A DNA stretch of 64,000 bases from Ramlibacter algicola (GCF_016641735.1 NZ_JAEDAO010000001.1:3472001-3536000), one strand, 5' to 3'. Shown: positions 1-10,827, counted from the stretch's first letter. The notes: a model not told the origin generated them from the sequence alone. Translations and numbers: made by a program.

Positions 1-462
1 GCTCTTGGCGAGCATGGCGGCCACGCGTGCATCGCGGTGGAAGGCGCGGTCGCCGATGACGCCGGACTCGCCCCAATCGAGGTCGAGCACGGGCGTGAAG
101 CTGAAGTCGACGCCGCTTGCGCGCAACTCGGCGCCGAGCACGTAGCCGGCCGCCGTCGCCGCGTTGGTGGCCTGCAGCGCGTCGCGCATCCACAGCTCGC
201 CGAACGCGCGCATCGGCGGCAGGTGCGTGAAGCCGTCGGTGCGGAAGCGCTGCACGCGCCCGCCCTCGTGGTCGACGCAGATGAGGAGGTCCGGGCGCAG
301 GGCCTTGATGTCGGCGCACAGCGCGGACAGCTGCGCGCGGTCCTGCCAGTTGCGGGCGAACAGGATCATGCCGCCGGTGAGCGGATGCGCGAGGCGGCGC
401 CGGTCGGTGTCGGTCAGTTCGGTGCCGGCGATGTCGATGATGAGGGGCGCGTGGTCGGTCAT
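1..462 (-). CDS. nagZ: Beta-N-acetylhexosaminidase NagZ (3' end outside window)
   Basis: Cytoplasmic glycoside hydrolase family 3 enzyme that removes GlcNAc from recycled anhydromuropeptides during peptidoglycan turnover. Only the first 154 codons are present. They show a start [13 protein letters not shown], the NagZ signature [11 protein letters not shown] followed by a GFTHLPPM stretch, and then the GDRAFHRDA segment that begins the substrate/catalytic loop region. The ATG at 462 overlaps the acpS stop as ATGA, which supports both this start and translational coupling. It is the last visible gene of the lepA-to-nagZ series. The downstream catalytic histidine/aspartate region cannot be checked because the gene leaves the window. 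Confidence 0.9.
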   Translation of the reverse strand, partial: MTDHAPLIIDIAGTELTDTDRRRLAHPLTGGMILFARNWQDRAQLSALCADIKALRPDLLICVDHEGGRVQRFRTDGFTHLPPMRAFGELWMRDALQATNAATAAGYVLGAELRASGVDFSFTPVLDLDWGESGVIGDRAFHRDARVAAMLAKS

Positions 463-857
463 GGTTGCTTGCGTTCCACCACCACGAAGCTGGCGGCGTA
501 GTCGGATTCGTCGGTGACGGTGACGTGCGCGGACAGGCCGCGCGCGTCGAACCAGTCCTTGAGGGCGCCGTGCAGCACCAGCGTCGGCTGGCCGCTGGGC
601 AGCCTGGCCACTTCGCAGCTGCGCCAGGTCATGGGCATGCGCATGCCCAGTCCGATCGCCTTGCTGAAGGCTTCCTTGGCGGAAAAGCGCGTGGCCAGGA
701 ACCGCAGGCCACGCTCGGGCCAGCGCACGGTGCGCGCGCGCCAGGTGGCGTACTCGCCCTCGGCCAGGATGCGGCGGGCGAAGCGGTCGCCGTGCCTGTC
801 GAGCGAGGCGCGGATGCGCCGCACGTCGCAGATGTCGGTGCCGATGCCGTAGATCAC
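459..857 (-). CDS. acpS: Holo-[acyl-carrier-protein] synthase
   Basis: Transfers 4'-phosphopantetheine from CoA to the serine of apo-ACP, making the fatty acid carrier functional. Its substrate gene acpP lies about 12 kb away in this window. The 132-residue protein opens with GIGTDICDV (Mg-binding aspartate) and carries the family motif [13 protein letters not shown] near residue 58, followed by the C-terminal [18 protein letters not shown] strand region. Length is normal for AcpS. The stop overlaps the nagZ start by 4 bases, and 10 bases separate the gene from the pdxJ stop upstream, so it is part of the same transcript. Confidence 0.95.
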   Translation of the reverse strand: MIYGIGTDICDVRRIRASLDRHGDRFARRILAEGEYATWRARTVRWPERGLRFLATRFSAKEAFSKAIGLGMRMPMTWRSCEVARLPSGQPTLVLHGALKDWFDARGLSAHVTVTDESDYAASFVVVERKQP

Positions 858-867
858 GCGCGACCCG

Positions 868-1620
868 TCAGGCGAAGGCGGCGTCGATGGCGGCCAGGTA
901 GGCCTTCACGGCAGCGGCGTAGCCCAGTTCCAGTGCGTCCGCCACGAACGCGTGGCCGATCGACACCTCCAGCACGCCGGGCACGGTGCGCAGGAAGGGC
1001 GTGAGGTTGTACAGGTTCAGGTCGTGGCCCGCGTTCACCTCGAGCCCGGCGCCGAGCGCGGCCTGCGCGCTGCGCGCGAACTGGTCGAGCACGGCCTGTT
1101 GCTGCGGCGTTCCGAAAGCGCGCGCGTAGCTCTCGGTGTAGAGCTCGACCCGGTCGGCGCCGGCCTGGCGCGCGCCGGCCATCAGCTCGGGCCGCGGGTC
1201 CATGAACAGGCTCACGCGCACGCCGAGCGACTTGGCCTCGGCGACGATGGGCTGCAGGCGCTGCAGGTCGGCGGGAAAGTCCCAGCCGTGGTCGCTGGTG
1301 AACTGGTCCTCGCTGTCCGGCACCAGCGTGCACTGCTGCGGGCGCAGCCGGCGCACGAAGTCCATGAGGTTGTGGAACGGGTTGCCCTCGATGTTGAACT
1401 CGGCGCCGGCGCGGTGCCGCACGATCTCCTCCAGGGCGAACACGTCCTCGCTGCGGATGTGGCGCGAGTCGGGCCGCGGATGCACCGTGAGCCCGTGCGC
1501 GCCGGCGCCGAGGCAGATCTCGCCGGCCTTCGCGACGTTGGGGATGCCCAGGTGGCGCGTGTTGCGCACCAGGGCCACCTTGTTCAGGTTGATCGACAGC
1601 GCGGTCTTGCGGCGGGTCAT
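868..1620 (-). CDS. pdxJ: Pyridoxine 5'-phosphate synthase PdxJ
   Basis: Condenses 1-deoxy-D-xylulose 5-phosphate with 3-amino-2-oxopropyl phosphate to make pyridoxine 5'-phosphate, the last ring-forming step of vitamin B6 synthesis. The 250-residue TIM-barrel protein shows the N-terminal [14 protein letters not shown], the [16 protein letters not shown] segment, EFNIEGNP, and VNAGHDLN near the C-terminus, all typical of PdxJ. The ATG at 1620 overlaps the recO stop (ATGA). A longer reading frame exists upstream but lies inside recO and is not needed. The recO-pdxJ-acpS order is classic for proteobacteria. Confidence 0.96.
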   Translation of the reverse strand: MTRRKTALSINLNKVALVRNTRHLGIPNVAKAGEICLGAGAHGLTVHPRPDSRHIRSEDVFALEEIVRHRAGAEFNIEGNPFHNLMDFVRRLRPQQCTLVPDSEDQFTSDHGWDFPADLQRLQPIVAEAKSLGVRVSLFMDPRPELMAGARQAGADRVELYTESYARAFGTPQQQAVLDQFARSAQAALGAGLEVNAGHDLNLYNLTPFLRTVPGVLEVSIGHAFVADALELGYAAAVKAYLAAIDAAFA

Positions 1621-2369
1621 AGGGCTTGGAGCTCGAGCACCAGCTGGCGGGTGCGCAGCGCGGAGACGCCGCAATGGTAGTGCAGCAGGTGGCGCAACTG
1701 CGGCTTGAGCTCGGGCGCCTGCGCGGCGGCGTGCAGCACGGCTTCGAACGGCGCTGGATCGTCCAGCGCCTCCTGCAGCGCAAGCCAGCGCTCCCCGGTG
1801 AGCGCGGCGCGGTCCGGGTCCGAAGTCTCGACCAGGCCGCCCTCGGGCACCAGGCTGTAGCGGCCCGCCGCTTGCAGCGATGCGAGCGTGCTGGTCTGCG
1901 CGTCGAGCGAGGGCAGGAAACCGGCCTCGCGCAGCAGCAGCAGTTCGAAGGCGCGCAGCGCGGGCTCCAGCGCCTCGCCCTGCCCCGACGCCAGCACGCG
2001 CACGGCGGCGGCGTACGAATCGAACAGGCGCGGATGCGCATCGTCGCGTGGCAGCAGGCGCAGCAGCAGTTCGTTGAGGTGGTAGCCGGCGAGCAAGGCA
2101 TCGCCGGTGGGCATCACCTGGCCGCCGACCCATTCAGCCGACTTCAGCGTGCGGATCTCCGCGTCGCCGCCGAACGCCACGCGCAGGGGCTGCAGCGGCA
2201 GCAGCACGGGACGGAAGTTGGAGCTCGGCTTCTTCGCGCCCTTGGCGACCAGCGCGATGCGGCCGTGGTGGCGCGAGAAGACTTCGAGGATGAGGCTGGA
2301 CTCGCTCCAGTCGTAGCGATGCAGGACGAACGCGGGTTCGTCGCCGATGCGCCGGCTACTCGTAGCCAA
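1617..2369 (-). CDS. recO: DNA repair protein RecO
   Basis: RecO anneals single strands and, with RecR, loads RecA at gaps in the RecF pathway. The 250-residue protein begins with an OB-fold region ([19 protein letters not shown], then [12 protein letters not shown]). The all-helical C-terminal half has [15 protein letters not shown] near the end. I do not see the four-cysteine zinc cluster found in some RecO proteins. The start is probably the TTG at 2369, 14 bases inside era, because the family-like text RRIGDEPAF follows almost at once and no in-frame ATG precedes the OB fold. The unusual start codon is the main uncertainty. Confidence 0.92.
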   Translation of the reverse strand: MATSSRRIGDEPAFVLHRYDWSESSLILEVFSRHHGRIALVAKGAKKPSSNFRPVLLPLQPLRVAFGGDAEIRTLKSAEWVGGQVMPTGDALLAGYHLNELLLRLLPRDDAHPRLFDSYAAAVRVLASGQGEALEPALRAFELLLLREAGFLPSLDAQTSTLASLQAAGRYSLVPEGGLVETSDPDRAALTGERWLALQEALDDPAPFEAVLHAAAQAPELKPQLRHLLHYHCGVSALRTRQLVLELQAL

Positions 2370-3288
2370 AGCTGCGCACCCGCGCCTCGTCGTCGGCCCA
2401 GCCCGTGCGCACCTTCACCCACAGCTCGATGAAGACCTTGGCCCCGAGCAGCTTCTCGAGCTCCTGGCGCGCTTCGGTGCCGATGCGCTTGAGGCGCTCG
2501 CCCTTGTCGCCGATGACGATGGCCTTGTGGCCGTCGCGCTCCACGATGATCGTGGCCGCGATGCGGATGAACCGCCCGTGCTTCGGGCTCGGTTCCTCGT
2601 CGAACTTGTCGATCACCACCGTGGACGTGTACGGCAGCTCCTCGCCGGTCAGGCGGAACAGCTTCTCGCGCACCGTCTCGCTGGCGAGGAATTTCTCGCT
2701 GCGGTCGGTGAGCTCGTCCTCTTCGTAGAACCACGGCTGCTCCGGCAGGAACTTGCCGACGATGGCGAACAGGCGCTCGATGTCCTTGGCGTTCTTGGCC
2801 GACATCGGCACGTATTCGGCGAATGCATGGCGCGCCTGCACGTCCTGCAGCCAGGGCGCGAGCTCGGCGCGGCGGTTGACCTGGTCCAGCTTGTTGGCCA
2901 CCAGCACCGCGGGGATGCCGGGCTTCAGGAGCTGGATCACCTTCTCGTCGGCCGGCGCCAGCTTGCCGGCCTCGACCACCACCAGCACGACGTCGACGTC
3001 GCCGACCGCGCCCAGCACCGCCTTGTTCAGCGAGCGGTTGAGCGCGGTGGAGTGGCGGGTCTGGAAGCCGGGCGTGTCGACGAACACGTACTGCACGGCG
3101 CCGACCGTGCGGATGCCCGTGATGCGGTGGCGCGTGGTCTGCGCCTTGCGCGAGGTGATGCTGATCTTCTGGCCGACCAGCGCGTTGAGCAGCGTCGACT
3201 TGCCGACGTTGGGCTTGCCGACGATGGCGACCAGGCCGCAACGCTGCGGCTCGCCCGGCATCGGCGTCTCGATGGGGGTTTCGCTCAC
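2356..3288 (-). CDS. era: GTPase Era
   Basis: Essential GTPase that binds the 3' end of 16S rRNA and acts in 30S subunit maturation. The 310-residue protein has the P-loop GKPNVGKS near residue 26, the effector-region [14 protein letters not shown] (G3), NKLD (G4) and SAKN (G5). A C-terminal KH domain contains the [11 protein letters not shown] loop. The GTG at 3288 overlaps the rnc stop (GTGA). A longer frame runs upstream inside rnc, but it precedes the normal Era start and is rejected. Placement directly after rnc is the usual rnc-era pairing, and both products act on 16S rRNA. Confidence 0.97.
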   Translation of the reverse strand: MSETPIETPMPGEPQRCGLVAIVGKPNVGKSTLLNALVGQKISITSRKAQTTRHRITGIRTVGAVQYVFVDTPGFQTRHSTALNRSLNKAVLGAVGDVDVVLVVVEAGKLAPADEKVIQLLKPGIPAVLVANKLDQVNRRAELAPWLQDVQARHAFAEYVPMSAKNAKDIERLFAIVGKFLPEQPWFYEEDELTDRSEKFLASETVREKLFRLTGEELPYTSTVVIDKFDEEPSPKHGRFIRIAATIIVERDGHKAIVIGDKGERLKRIGTEARQELEKLLGAKVFIELWVKVRTGWADDEARVRSFGYE

Positions 3289-3977
3289 TTGAACCGGTCC
3301 TTCAGCGCCAGCAGCGCGGCGGCGGCGGCGGCCTGCTCGCCCGCGCGGCGCGAGCCGCCGATGCCGCGCTCGACGATGCCGGCGTCGGCGATCTCGCATT
3401 CGACGTCGAATGTCTGCTTGTGGGCGGCGCCCAGCGTGTTGGCGACGCGGTAGATCGGCAGCTTCATGCGGCGGCCTTGCAGCCACTCCTGCAGTTCGGT
3501 CTTGGGGTCCTTTGCGGCCGCCTGCATGGTGGGGGTGATCTGCACGTCCTCGTACAGGCGCCGCACCAGAGCTTCCGCGGCGGCATAGCCCGCGTCAAGG
3601 TGAACGGCGCCGATGACCGCTTCCAGCGCATCGGCAAGGATGGCCGGCTTGTTCTGCCCGCCGGAGCGGGACTCGCCCTCGCCCAGCGACAGCACCGCGG
3701 GCAGGCCCAGGCCGACGGCAATGCGGTGCAGCGTGTCCTGCTTGACGAGGTTGGCGCGCACGCGCGAGAGGTCGCCTTCCGGCAGGTCGCGCAGCTGCTC
3801 GTACAGCATCGCGGACACCGCCAGGTTCAGGACCGAGTCCCCCAGGAATTCGAGCCGCTCGTTGTGCTCGGCGCAGAAGCTGCGGTGCGTCAGCGCCTGC
3901 CGCAGCAGCGCGGGGCGGCCGAAGCCGTGCTGCAGGCGCGACTGCAGTTGGGCCAGCGCGGCCGGGTCGCCATTCAC
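3285..3977 (-). CDS. rnc: Ribonuclease III
   Basis: Double-strand-specific endoribonuclease that processes rRNA precursors and many structured mRNAs. The 230-residue protein has the RNase III signature [10 protein letters not shown] near residue 40, with the catalytic Asp and Glu. The second acidic cluster is [15 protein letters not shown]. The C-terminal dsRNA-binding domain runs from about residue 155 ([10 protein letters not shown]) to the end. Length is normal. The gene overlaps era by 4 bases and starts 13 bases after the DUF4845 gene. Confidence 0.97.
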   Translation of the reverse strand: MNGDPAALAQLQSRLQHGFGRPALLRQALTHRSFCAEHNERLEFLGDSVLNLAVSAMLYEQLRDLPEGDLSRVRANLVKQDTLHRIAVGLGLPAVLSLGEGESRSGGQNKPAILADALEAVIGAVHLDAGYAAAEALVRRLYEDVQITPTMQAAAKDPKTELQEWLQGRRMKLPIYRVANTLGAAHKQTFDVECEIADAGIVERGIGGSRRAGEQAAAAAALLALKDRFK

Positions 3978-3990
3978 ACCGCCTCGCGCG

Positions 3991-4344
3991 TCATTTCGCC
4001 TCGTGGGCGTACTTGAGCAACAGGAAGGCCGGCCCGAACATGTGGATTTCCTTGTTGTAGGCGACCTTCACGACCATGCGGCCGTCCTGCTGCGTGATCT
4101 CGAGGTCCTTGCCGCTCACCGACGTGATGTCGTCGACATCGCGCGAACGCTGGAAGGCGGCGCGCACTTCGGCCGGGTTCGAGCCGTCCTTGGCGCGGTT
4201 CATCGCCTTCACGATCGCCTGGTATTCCAGGACCGTCGGGACCGCCTGCGCGACCAGGATGCCGACCGCGGCCAGCACCGCCAGCACGAACACCAGCCCG
4301 AAGAAGGAAATGCCGGCCTGGCGGGCCCGAGAAGTGCGCTTCAT
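3991..4344 (-). CDS. DUF4845 family membrane protein
   Basis: A 117-residue protein of unknown function with one strong N-terminal membrane segment (about residues 10-34, ISFFGLVFVLAVLAAVGI) and a soluble domain. The layout resembles a type IV pilin-like or minor secretion protein, but no function has been shown that I know of. Proteins of this kind commonly sit between lepB and rnc in betaproteobacteria. The start at 4344 is chosen because GAGGGA precedes it at good spacing; an in-frame ATG about 10 codons upstream touches the lepB stop and lacks this site. A role linked to the neighbouring signal peptidase is only a contextual guess. Confidence 0.8.
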   Translation of the reverse strand: MKRTSRARQAGISFFGLVFVLAVLAAVGILVAQAVPTVLEYQAIVKAMNRAKDGSNPAEVRAAFQRSRDVDDITSVSGKDLEITQQDGRMVVKVAYNKEIHMFGPAFLLLKYAHEAK

Positions 4345-4373
4345 TTGTTGTCCCTCGCTCCGTTGTGATCTTG

Positions 4374-5342
4374 TCATTCGAACGGGCCGACCCGCTTCAG
4401 GTTGCCGAAGTTCATCCAGATGAGGACCGCCTTGCCGACGATGTTGCGGTCCGGGACGAAGCCCCAGTAGCGCGAATCGAGGGAGTTGTCGCGGTTGTCT
4501 CCCATCATGAAGTAGTGGCCCGCCGGCACCTTGCAGGTGACGCCTTCGACACTGTAGCGGCAATTGTCGCGGAACGGAAAGTCGGTCGCGCCCTCGACGA
4601 ACGCAGGACGGCTCTCGTCGTTGAGGATCTGGTGGCGCCGGTCACCGAGCTGCTCGCGGTACTGCTTGAAGTAGCGCATCGCGTCCTCGTCGAAGAAGTC
4701 CGGCAGGGCCTCCTTCGACACGGGCTTCCCGTTGATGGTGAGGCGCTTGTTCGCGTACGCGACCTCGTCGCCCGGCACGCCGACCACGCGCTTGATGTAG
4801 TCCTGGCTCGGGCGCGGCGGGTAGCGGAACACCATGACGTCGCCGCGCTGCGGCGCGTTGCCTTCGGTGATCTTGGTGTTGATCACCGGCAGGCGCAGGC
4901 CGTAGGTGAACTTGTTCACCAGGATCAGGTCGCCCACCAGCAGCGTGGGGATCATCGAGCCGGACGGGATCTTGAACGGCTCGAACAGGAACGAGCGCAG
5001 CACGAACACGACCAGGATCACGGGGAACAGGCCGGCGGTCCAATCCAGCCACCACGGCTGCATCAGCAGCTTCTGGCGCGCGGCACCCAGGTCCACGTTG
5101 TCGACCTGCGTGATGCCCTGCGTGGCCAGGTGCGCGCGGCGCTCCTCGGCGGACGCGGCCAGCGTGTCGGCCGCGCGGCGGCGGCGCGGCAGGAACACCA
5201 GGCGTTCGGCCACCCAGTAGAGGCCGGTCACGAGGGTGGCCAGGAACAGCAGCAGCGCGAAGTTGCCCTCGACCGCGCCGAAATACCAGGCCGCGGCGTA
5301 CCCCACGAAGGCCGCGAGGATCGCGGCGGTCAGCACCGGCAT
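4374..5342 (-). CDS. lepB: Signal peptidase I
   Basis: Inner-membrane serine protease that removes signal peptides from exported proteins. The 322-residue protein has two N-terminal membrane segments (about residues 3-22 and 27-45), a cytoplasmic loop, and a third hydrophobic segment at about 104-118. The catalytic Ser129 follows in PSGSMIPTL. Box C/D residues are NKFTYGLR and the general-base Lys184 in DYIKRVVGVPGD. The box E motif GHYFMMGDNRDNSLDSRYWG lies near the C-terminus. The stop is 29 bases from the DUF4845 start and the start is 4 bases from the lepA stop, giving the standard lepA-lepB pair. Confidence 0.97.
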   Translation of the reverse strand: MPVLTAAILAAFVGYAAAWYFGAVEGNFALLLFLATLVTGLYWVAERLVFLPRRRRAADTLAASAEERRAHLATQGITQVDNVDLGAARQKLLMQPWWLDWTAGLFPVILVVFVLRSFLFEPFKIPSGSMIPTLLVGDLILVNKFTYGLRLPVINTKITEGNAPQRGDVMVFRYPPRPSQDYIKRVVGVPGDEVAYANKRLTINGKPVSKEALPDFFDEDAMRYFKQYREQLGDRRHQILNDESRPAFVEGATDFPFRDNCRYSVEGVTCKVPAGHYFMMGDNRDNSLDSRYWGFVPDRNIVGKAVLIWMNFGNLKRVGPFE

Positions 5343-5346
5343 CGAC

Positions 5347-7158
<1,812 letters not shown>

Positions 7159-7200
7159 CAAGGGGAGCGCTTAAGTGATTGATTCCGCTCGCGTGCGGGC

Positions 7201-7235
7201 AAGAAAAAAGGGCGCGTCGAGTGGCGACGCGCCCT
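7201..7235 (-). terminator. Intrinsic terminator upstream of lepA
   Basis: A perfect 11-base-pair stem (7209-7219 with 7225-7235) and a 5-base loop are followed, on the minus strand, by a run of T residues (complement of 7201-7208). It stops minus-strand transcription arriving from the mucD side, just before lepA. Nothing on the plus strand needs it, since no T tract follows in that direction. Because only about 40 bases separate it from the lepA start, it may act as an attenuator. Confidence 0.85.
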
Positions 7236-7246
7236 GAACCAACAAT

Positions 7247-7447
7247 CTATGGCAACTGCGATAGTTGGAGCTTCATTGTAGGCAAAAAGCCCGGGGCGTC
7301 CATCCGCGGGGTGGCCGGAAATCCCTCGTTGCAGGCCAGCAACATGGATTTCATCAACAGGTTATCAACAGTTCTGGAAGCCACTGGCAAGGACAAGTTG
7401 TGGGCGATCTGTGGATCAGCGATCGCGGCCTCCTGGGTATCCCGCAT
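7247..7447 (-). CDS. Doubtful 66-residue hypothetical protein
   Basis: An open frame in the spacer between mucD and lepA that ends 11 bases before the terminator at 7201-7235. I do not recognise the product. It begins MRDTQEAAIAD and ends MKLQLSQLP, with no membrane segment and no known motif. Its third codon positions are about 70% G/C by my count, clearly lower than in neighbouring genes, and no good ribosome site precedes the ATG at 7447. The position just ahead of a terminator favours a real transcript, but the frame could equally be part of a non-coding lepA leader. Frames extending upstream of 7447 are less credible. Confidence 0.3.
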   Translation of the reverse strand: MRDTQEAAIADPQIAHNLSLPVASRTVDNLLMKSMLLACNEGFPATPRMDAPGFLPTMKLQLSQLP

Positions 7448-7658
7448 CGTGGTTTCAAGCACGGTTTGGTGCAGGAAAAAGGCTTCGATTCGGCTTGATT
7501 CTAGCCCTGGGGAACACGGACCTTCGCGCCGGAAGTGAGTGGGCGCCAACAGGCACGAAACTCATCCGGAAACAAAAAAGTTTCTTGGGTCCTCCGGCAC
7601 CGGAGTTGGTAAAGCCCCAAACCCGAGTGCCGGGTCGGGGCTTCCCGCACGCCCGGGA
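7448..7658. other. mucD-lepA spacer with hairpins, no convincing gene
   Basis: This 210-base stretch is less GC-rich than its surroundings. On the minus strand it contains a stem-loop directly after mucD (7611-7643), a 6-base-pair hairpin at 7592-7605, a small GAAAC/GTTTC hairpin around an A6 loop at 7569-7584, and a TAGAAT -10-like hexamer (complement of 7498-7503). That hexamer could start transcription toward the 7247-7447 frame and lepA, but no good -35 lies at standard spacing. Nothing else is recognised. Confidence 0.5.
7611..7643 (-). terminator. Possible terminator after mucD
   Basis: The stem pairs 7612-7618 (AAGCCCC) with 7637-7643 (GGGGCTT), with an inner 5-pair stem 7621-7625/7631-7635 and a 5-base loop. 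On the minus strand it begins 15 bases after the mucD stop. The following T tract is weak, so termination may be partial. It would close the rpoE-rseA-rseB-mucD transcript. Confidence 0.5.
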
Positions 7659-9128
7659 TCAGCGGCTGGGCCGGATCAGCAGGTAGGTCGCCAGGTCGCC
7701 GCGGCGCAGGAGCACCGGGATCGGCTTGGTGCGGTCGATCTTGGCGATGGCCGCCTCGAACTCGCGCACGGTGTTCACCTCCGTGTTGCCGATCGCCACG
7801 ATGACGTCGCCCTCGCGGATGCCGGCGCGCGCGGCCTGGTCGGCCACGGCCTCCACCCGCACGCCGCCCTTCACCTTCATCTCGCGCTTCTGCGCGTCGG
7901 TGAGGTCGGCGACCGCGAGCCCCAGCGACTGCGAGCCCGGGCCGCTGCGCGGCTTCTCGCGCTCGCCCGGACGCTGCGCGGGCTTGTCGGTCTCGAACTC
8001 GGCGACCTGCACCGTGAGGTCGCGCGAGCCGCCGCGGCGGAACACGGACACCGTCGAGCGCGTGCCGGGCTTGGTGTTGCCCACCAGGCGCGGCAGGTCG
8101 GTTGCACGATCGATCGCCTGGCCGTTGAACTTCGTGATGATGTCGCCGGCTTCGATGCCGGCCTTGTCCGCCGGCGAGCCGGCCTCGACGCTGCGCACCA
8201 GCGCGCCCTGCGCCTTGCCCAGGCCGATGGATTCGGCGACGTCCTTGGTGACCGAGTCGATCTGCACGCCGATGCGCCCGCGCGTGACCTTGCCGGTCGT
8301 GCGCAGCTGCTCGGCCACGCGCGTGGCCTCGTCGATCGGGATCGCGAACGAGATGCCCATGAAGCCGCCCGAGCGCGAGTAGATCTGGCTGTTGATGCCG
8401 ACCACCTCGCCGCGCAGGTTGATCAGCGGGCCGCCGGAGTTGCCCGGGTTGATCGCGACGTCGGTCTGGATGAACTGGACCAGGTCGCCGGTGTCGCGCG
8501 ATTTCGCGCTCACGATGCCGGCGGTCACGGTGTTCTCGAGGCCGAACGGCGAGCCGATGGCCATCACCCACTCGCCGACCTTGAGCTTGCCGACGTCGCC
8601 GATCTTCACGAACGGCAGGCCGGTGGCGTCGATCTTCACGACCGCGACGTCGGTGCGCTTGTCCGCGCCGATGATCTTGGCCTTGAACTCGCGCTTGTCG
8701 GTGAGCGTGACCAGCACCTCGTCCGCGCCTTCGACCACGTGGGCGTTCGTCATGACGAAGCCGTCCGCGCTGAGGATGAAGCCGGACCCGACACCGCGCG
8801 CCTGGGGTTCCTGCTCCGGCGGCTGCGGCCGGTTGGGCGTGCCCGGTCGGCGCGGCTGGTTGGGCAGCGGCGCCGGCACGCCGAAGAAGCGGCGGAAGAA
8901 CTCCTGCATCTCCTCGTCCATCGGCCCCTCCTGCGAGGACGGGCCGCGCACGCGCTCCAGCGTGCGGATGCCGACCACCGCCGGGCCGACCTGTTCGACG
9001 AGGTCGGTGAAATCCGGCAGCGAGCGCGGCTGCGGCGCCGACTGCGCGGCGGTGGTGGCGGGAACGAACGCGACGGCGGCGGCCACCAGGGCCGGGCCGA
9101 GCAGCGGGCGGAGGAAGGTGTCGAACAT
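7659..9128 (-). CDS. mucD: Periplasmic DegP/MucD-like serine protease
   Basis: HtrA-family protease and chaperone that degrades misfolded periplasmic proteins and feeds back on sigma-E signalling. The 489-residue protein starts with a signal peptide (cleavage probably near TAAQS, residues 27-30). It has a trypsin-like domain with His130 (TNAHVVE), Asp160 (KRTDVAVVK) and Ser231 (NPGNSGGP). Two PDZ domains follow (about 265-355 and 390-485). A Pro-rich stretch near residues 85-110 precedes the protease core. The ATG at 9128 has a GAGGA site upstream. It follows rseB, so the order matches the algU-mucABD cluster of Pseudomonas. Confidence 0.94.
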   Translation of the reverse strand: MFDTFLRPLLGPALVAAAVAFVPATTAAQSAPQPRSLPDFTDLVEQVGPAVVGIRTLERVRGPSSQEGPMDEEMQEFFRRFFGVPAPLPNQPRRPGTPNRPQPPEQEPQARGVGSGFILSADGFVMTNAHVVEGADEVLVTLTDKREFKAKIIGADKRTDVAVVKIDATGLPFVKIGDVGKLKVGEWVMAIGSPFGLENTVTAGIVSAKSRDTGDLVQFIQTDVAINPGNSGGPLINLRGEVVGINSQIYSRSGGFMGISFAIPIDEATRVAEQLRTTGKVTRGRIGVQIDSVTKDVAESIGLGKAQGALVRSVEAGSPADKAGIEAGDIITKFNGQAIDRATDLPRLVGNTKPGTRSTVSVFRRGGSRDLTVQVAEFETDKPAQRPGEREKPRSGPGSQSLGLAVADLTDAQKREMKVKGGVRVEAVADQAARAGIREGDVIVAIGNTEVNTVREFEAAIAKIDRTKPIPVLLRRGDLATYLLIRPSR

Positions 9129-9216
9129 GCGGTCCTCTTCTTGCCTCGTGATGGGCTGGAGCATCGGAGCGTGCGGTGCGGCCGAGGTTCCGCAACGCCC
9201 GCGCAACAGGGCGCCG

Positions 9217-10215
9217 TCAGCGACGGCGTTCGAGATTCTGGGCGAACGCCTTCAGCGTCTGCGGCGGCACCTCGCCGACCGCCGTCAGCCACCAGTCGTC
9301 CACCCGGCGCGTGAGCGTCTGCGTGGCACCCGCGGCGAACAGGCCTTCCTGGACGTGGCGCTGGCGATCGTAGGGCTCGACGAACAGGGACACGGACGCG
9401 AGCCCGTCCGAGAAGATCCACTGGATGCCGCCGTCGCCGGCGCCGCCGGGCTGCGGGCGCTTGTAGCAGTTCATCGGCTTGAAGCCGGCCACCGCCGACC
9501 GCAGCGACCAGCCCTCGGCGGCCGCGGAGGTCTTGACCGCGTCGGCCCGCTCGACGCGCCAGCCCGCCGGCGGCTGCATCATCTGCGCGAGCTTCTCGGC
9601 GCGCACGGGGGTGTCCAGCTGCAGCTCCGAAAACGCGGCCTGCTCCAGCACGTTGCCGTCGGCGTCCAGCGTCTGCAGCTTCATCACCAGGCCGGAGCGC
9701 TTCTCGGTCCACACGCGGTAGCCGAAGCGCATCGCGTCCTTGGGCGCGAGCTGCACGACGTCGGCGTCGAAGCCCGCCACCCGGTCCGCGCCGACGCGCT
9801 TGGCGGCATAGAAGTCGGGGATCGACACGTCGGTCGACTTCAGCAGGTTGGGGAACACGCCGAGCGAATCGCGGCGCTCGGCGCGCACCAGCCGGTGCTC
9901 GGGGAGGAAGGTGAGGACCTCGTCGTTGCGCCGGAACGTGGAGCGCGGGGCGCCGGTGAGGACTTCGACCCGTTCGACCTGCTGCCCGCCGTTGGCGACG
10001 TGCCAGATGCGGGCGCTGGACATCGCGCCCGCGCCGGAGGACACGACGAACGTGCCGACATAGCTGCGGGCGCGCGACGCCTCCTGCATGCGCATCAACC
10101 AGTCGTTGATGCCTCGCTCGGTGCCCTGCGCGCTGGCCAGCACCGCGGCACCGGCGGCAGCGAGGGCGCACGCCCAGCGGACGGTGGTTCGGGTCGGCGC
10201 CAGCACGCTAGCCAT
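9217..10215 (-). CDS. rseB: Sigma-E regulatory protein RseB/MucB
   Basis: Periplasmic sensor that binds the anti-sigma factor RseA and protects it from regulated proteolysis; in E. coli it senses mislocalised LPS. The 332-residue protein has a cleavable signal peptide (about residues 1-29, ending ASAQG). The N-terminal LolA-like domain includes ARSYVGTFVVSSG, and the smaller C-terminal domain contains GWSLRSAVAGFKPMNCYKRP. The start is 3 bases after the rseA stop. Length and order (rpoE-rseA-rseB-mucD) fit MucB well. Confidence 0.9.
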   Translation of the reverse strand: MASVLAPTRTTVRWACALAAAGAAVLASAQGTERGINDWLMRMQEASRARSYVGTFVVSSGAGAMSSARIWHVANGGQQVERVEVLTGAPRSTFRRNDEVLTFLPEHRLVRAERRDSLGVFPNLLKSTDVSIPDFYAAKRVGADRVAGFDADVVQLAPKDAMRFGYRVWTEKRSGLVMKLQTLDADGNVLEQAAFSELQLDTPVRAEKLAQMMQPPAGWRVERADAVKTSAAAEGWSLRSAVAGFKPMNCYKRPQPGGAGDGGIQWIFSDGLASVSLFVEPYDRQRHVQEGLFAAGATQTLTRRVDDWWLTAVGEVPPQTLKAFAQNLERRR

Positions 10216-10218
10216 GCG

Positions 10219-10809
10219 TCAGCGCGCCGGGCCTTCGAAGGTGGCGTTGCGCAGGAAGCCCGCGGGCATCTGCAACGCCGACGCGCCACCGAACTGGCGG
10301 TGCGCGGCCATCAATTCGTCCAGGCGCGGGTCGCGGATCATCACGCCCTGCCCGGTCGCGGCCAGCACGGTCGCCGGACGGCCGGCGGGCGTGGAAGCGG
10401 ACGCGAGCTGCGCCGACGCGGGGCCGAAGCCGGGTGCCACGACCGACCAGCCCACCGCCGCGACGGCCGCGACCGAAGCGACGCCGGCCACCAGCTTCCA
10501 GCGGAACACGCCGTCGTTCGCGGCGGGCCGGACCTGGATCGGGCGGATGTCGTTGCCGGCCGCGGGCCGGGGGCATTCCTCCTGCGCCAGCCGTTCCGAC
10601 AGGCGCGCGAGGAACGGCGCCGCGGGCGCCGCGTAGGCGGCCTCGCCCGAGCGCAGCACGTCGCCGATGACGTGGTACGTGTGCCAGGTGGCCATCGCCT
10701 CCCGGTCGCCGCACACCGCCTGCACGGCGGCGGCGAAGGCGTCGCCATCGAGCCGCCCGTCCGCGAGCGCTGAGATGTCCTCGTTCCTGCTGTCCATCGT
10801 GTCGTCCAT
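10219..10809 (-). CDS. rseA: Anti-sigma factor RseA/MucA-like
   Basis: Single-pass inner-membrane protein that holds sigma-E inactive until cleaved by site-1 and site-2 proteases. The 196-residue product has the N-terminal anti-sigma domain (DISALADGRLDGDAF, then WHTYHVIGDVLRS) that grips the sigma factor. One membrane segment follows at about residues 107-126 (GVASVAAVAAVGWSVV), then a periplasmic C-terminal part that would contact RseB. The ATG at 10809 is preferred over a GTG one codon earlier because GAGGTG precedes it. It lies 18 bases after rpoE. Confidence 0.88.
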   Translation of the reverse strand: MDDTMDSRNEDISALADGRLDGDAFAAAVQAVCGDREAMATWHTYHVIGDVLRSGEAAYAAPAAPFLARLSERLAQEECPRPAAGNDIRPIQVRPAANDGVFRWKLVAGVASVAAVAAVGWSVVAPGFGPASAQLASASTPAGRPATVLAATGQGVMIRDPRLDELMAAHRQFGGASALQMPAGFLRNATFEGPAR

Positions 10810-10827
10810 CACATCACCTCGCGAGCG

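Noticed and set aside
7362..7370. DnaA-box-like TTATCAACA, with a TGTGGATCA nearby
   Set aside because: Imperfect single sites without clustering, AT-rich unwinding region or dnaA/dnaN genes; not an origin.
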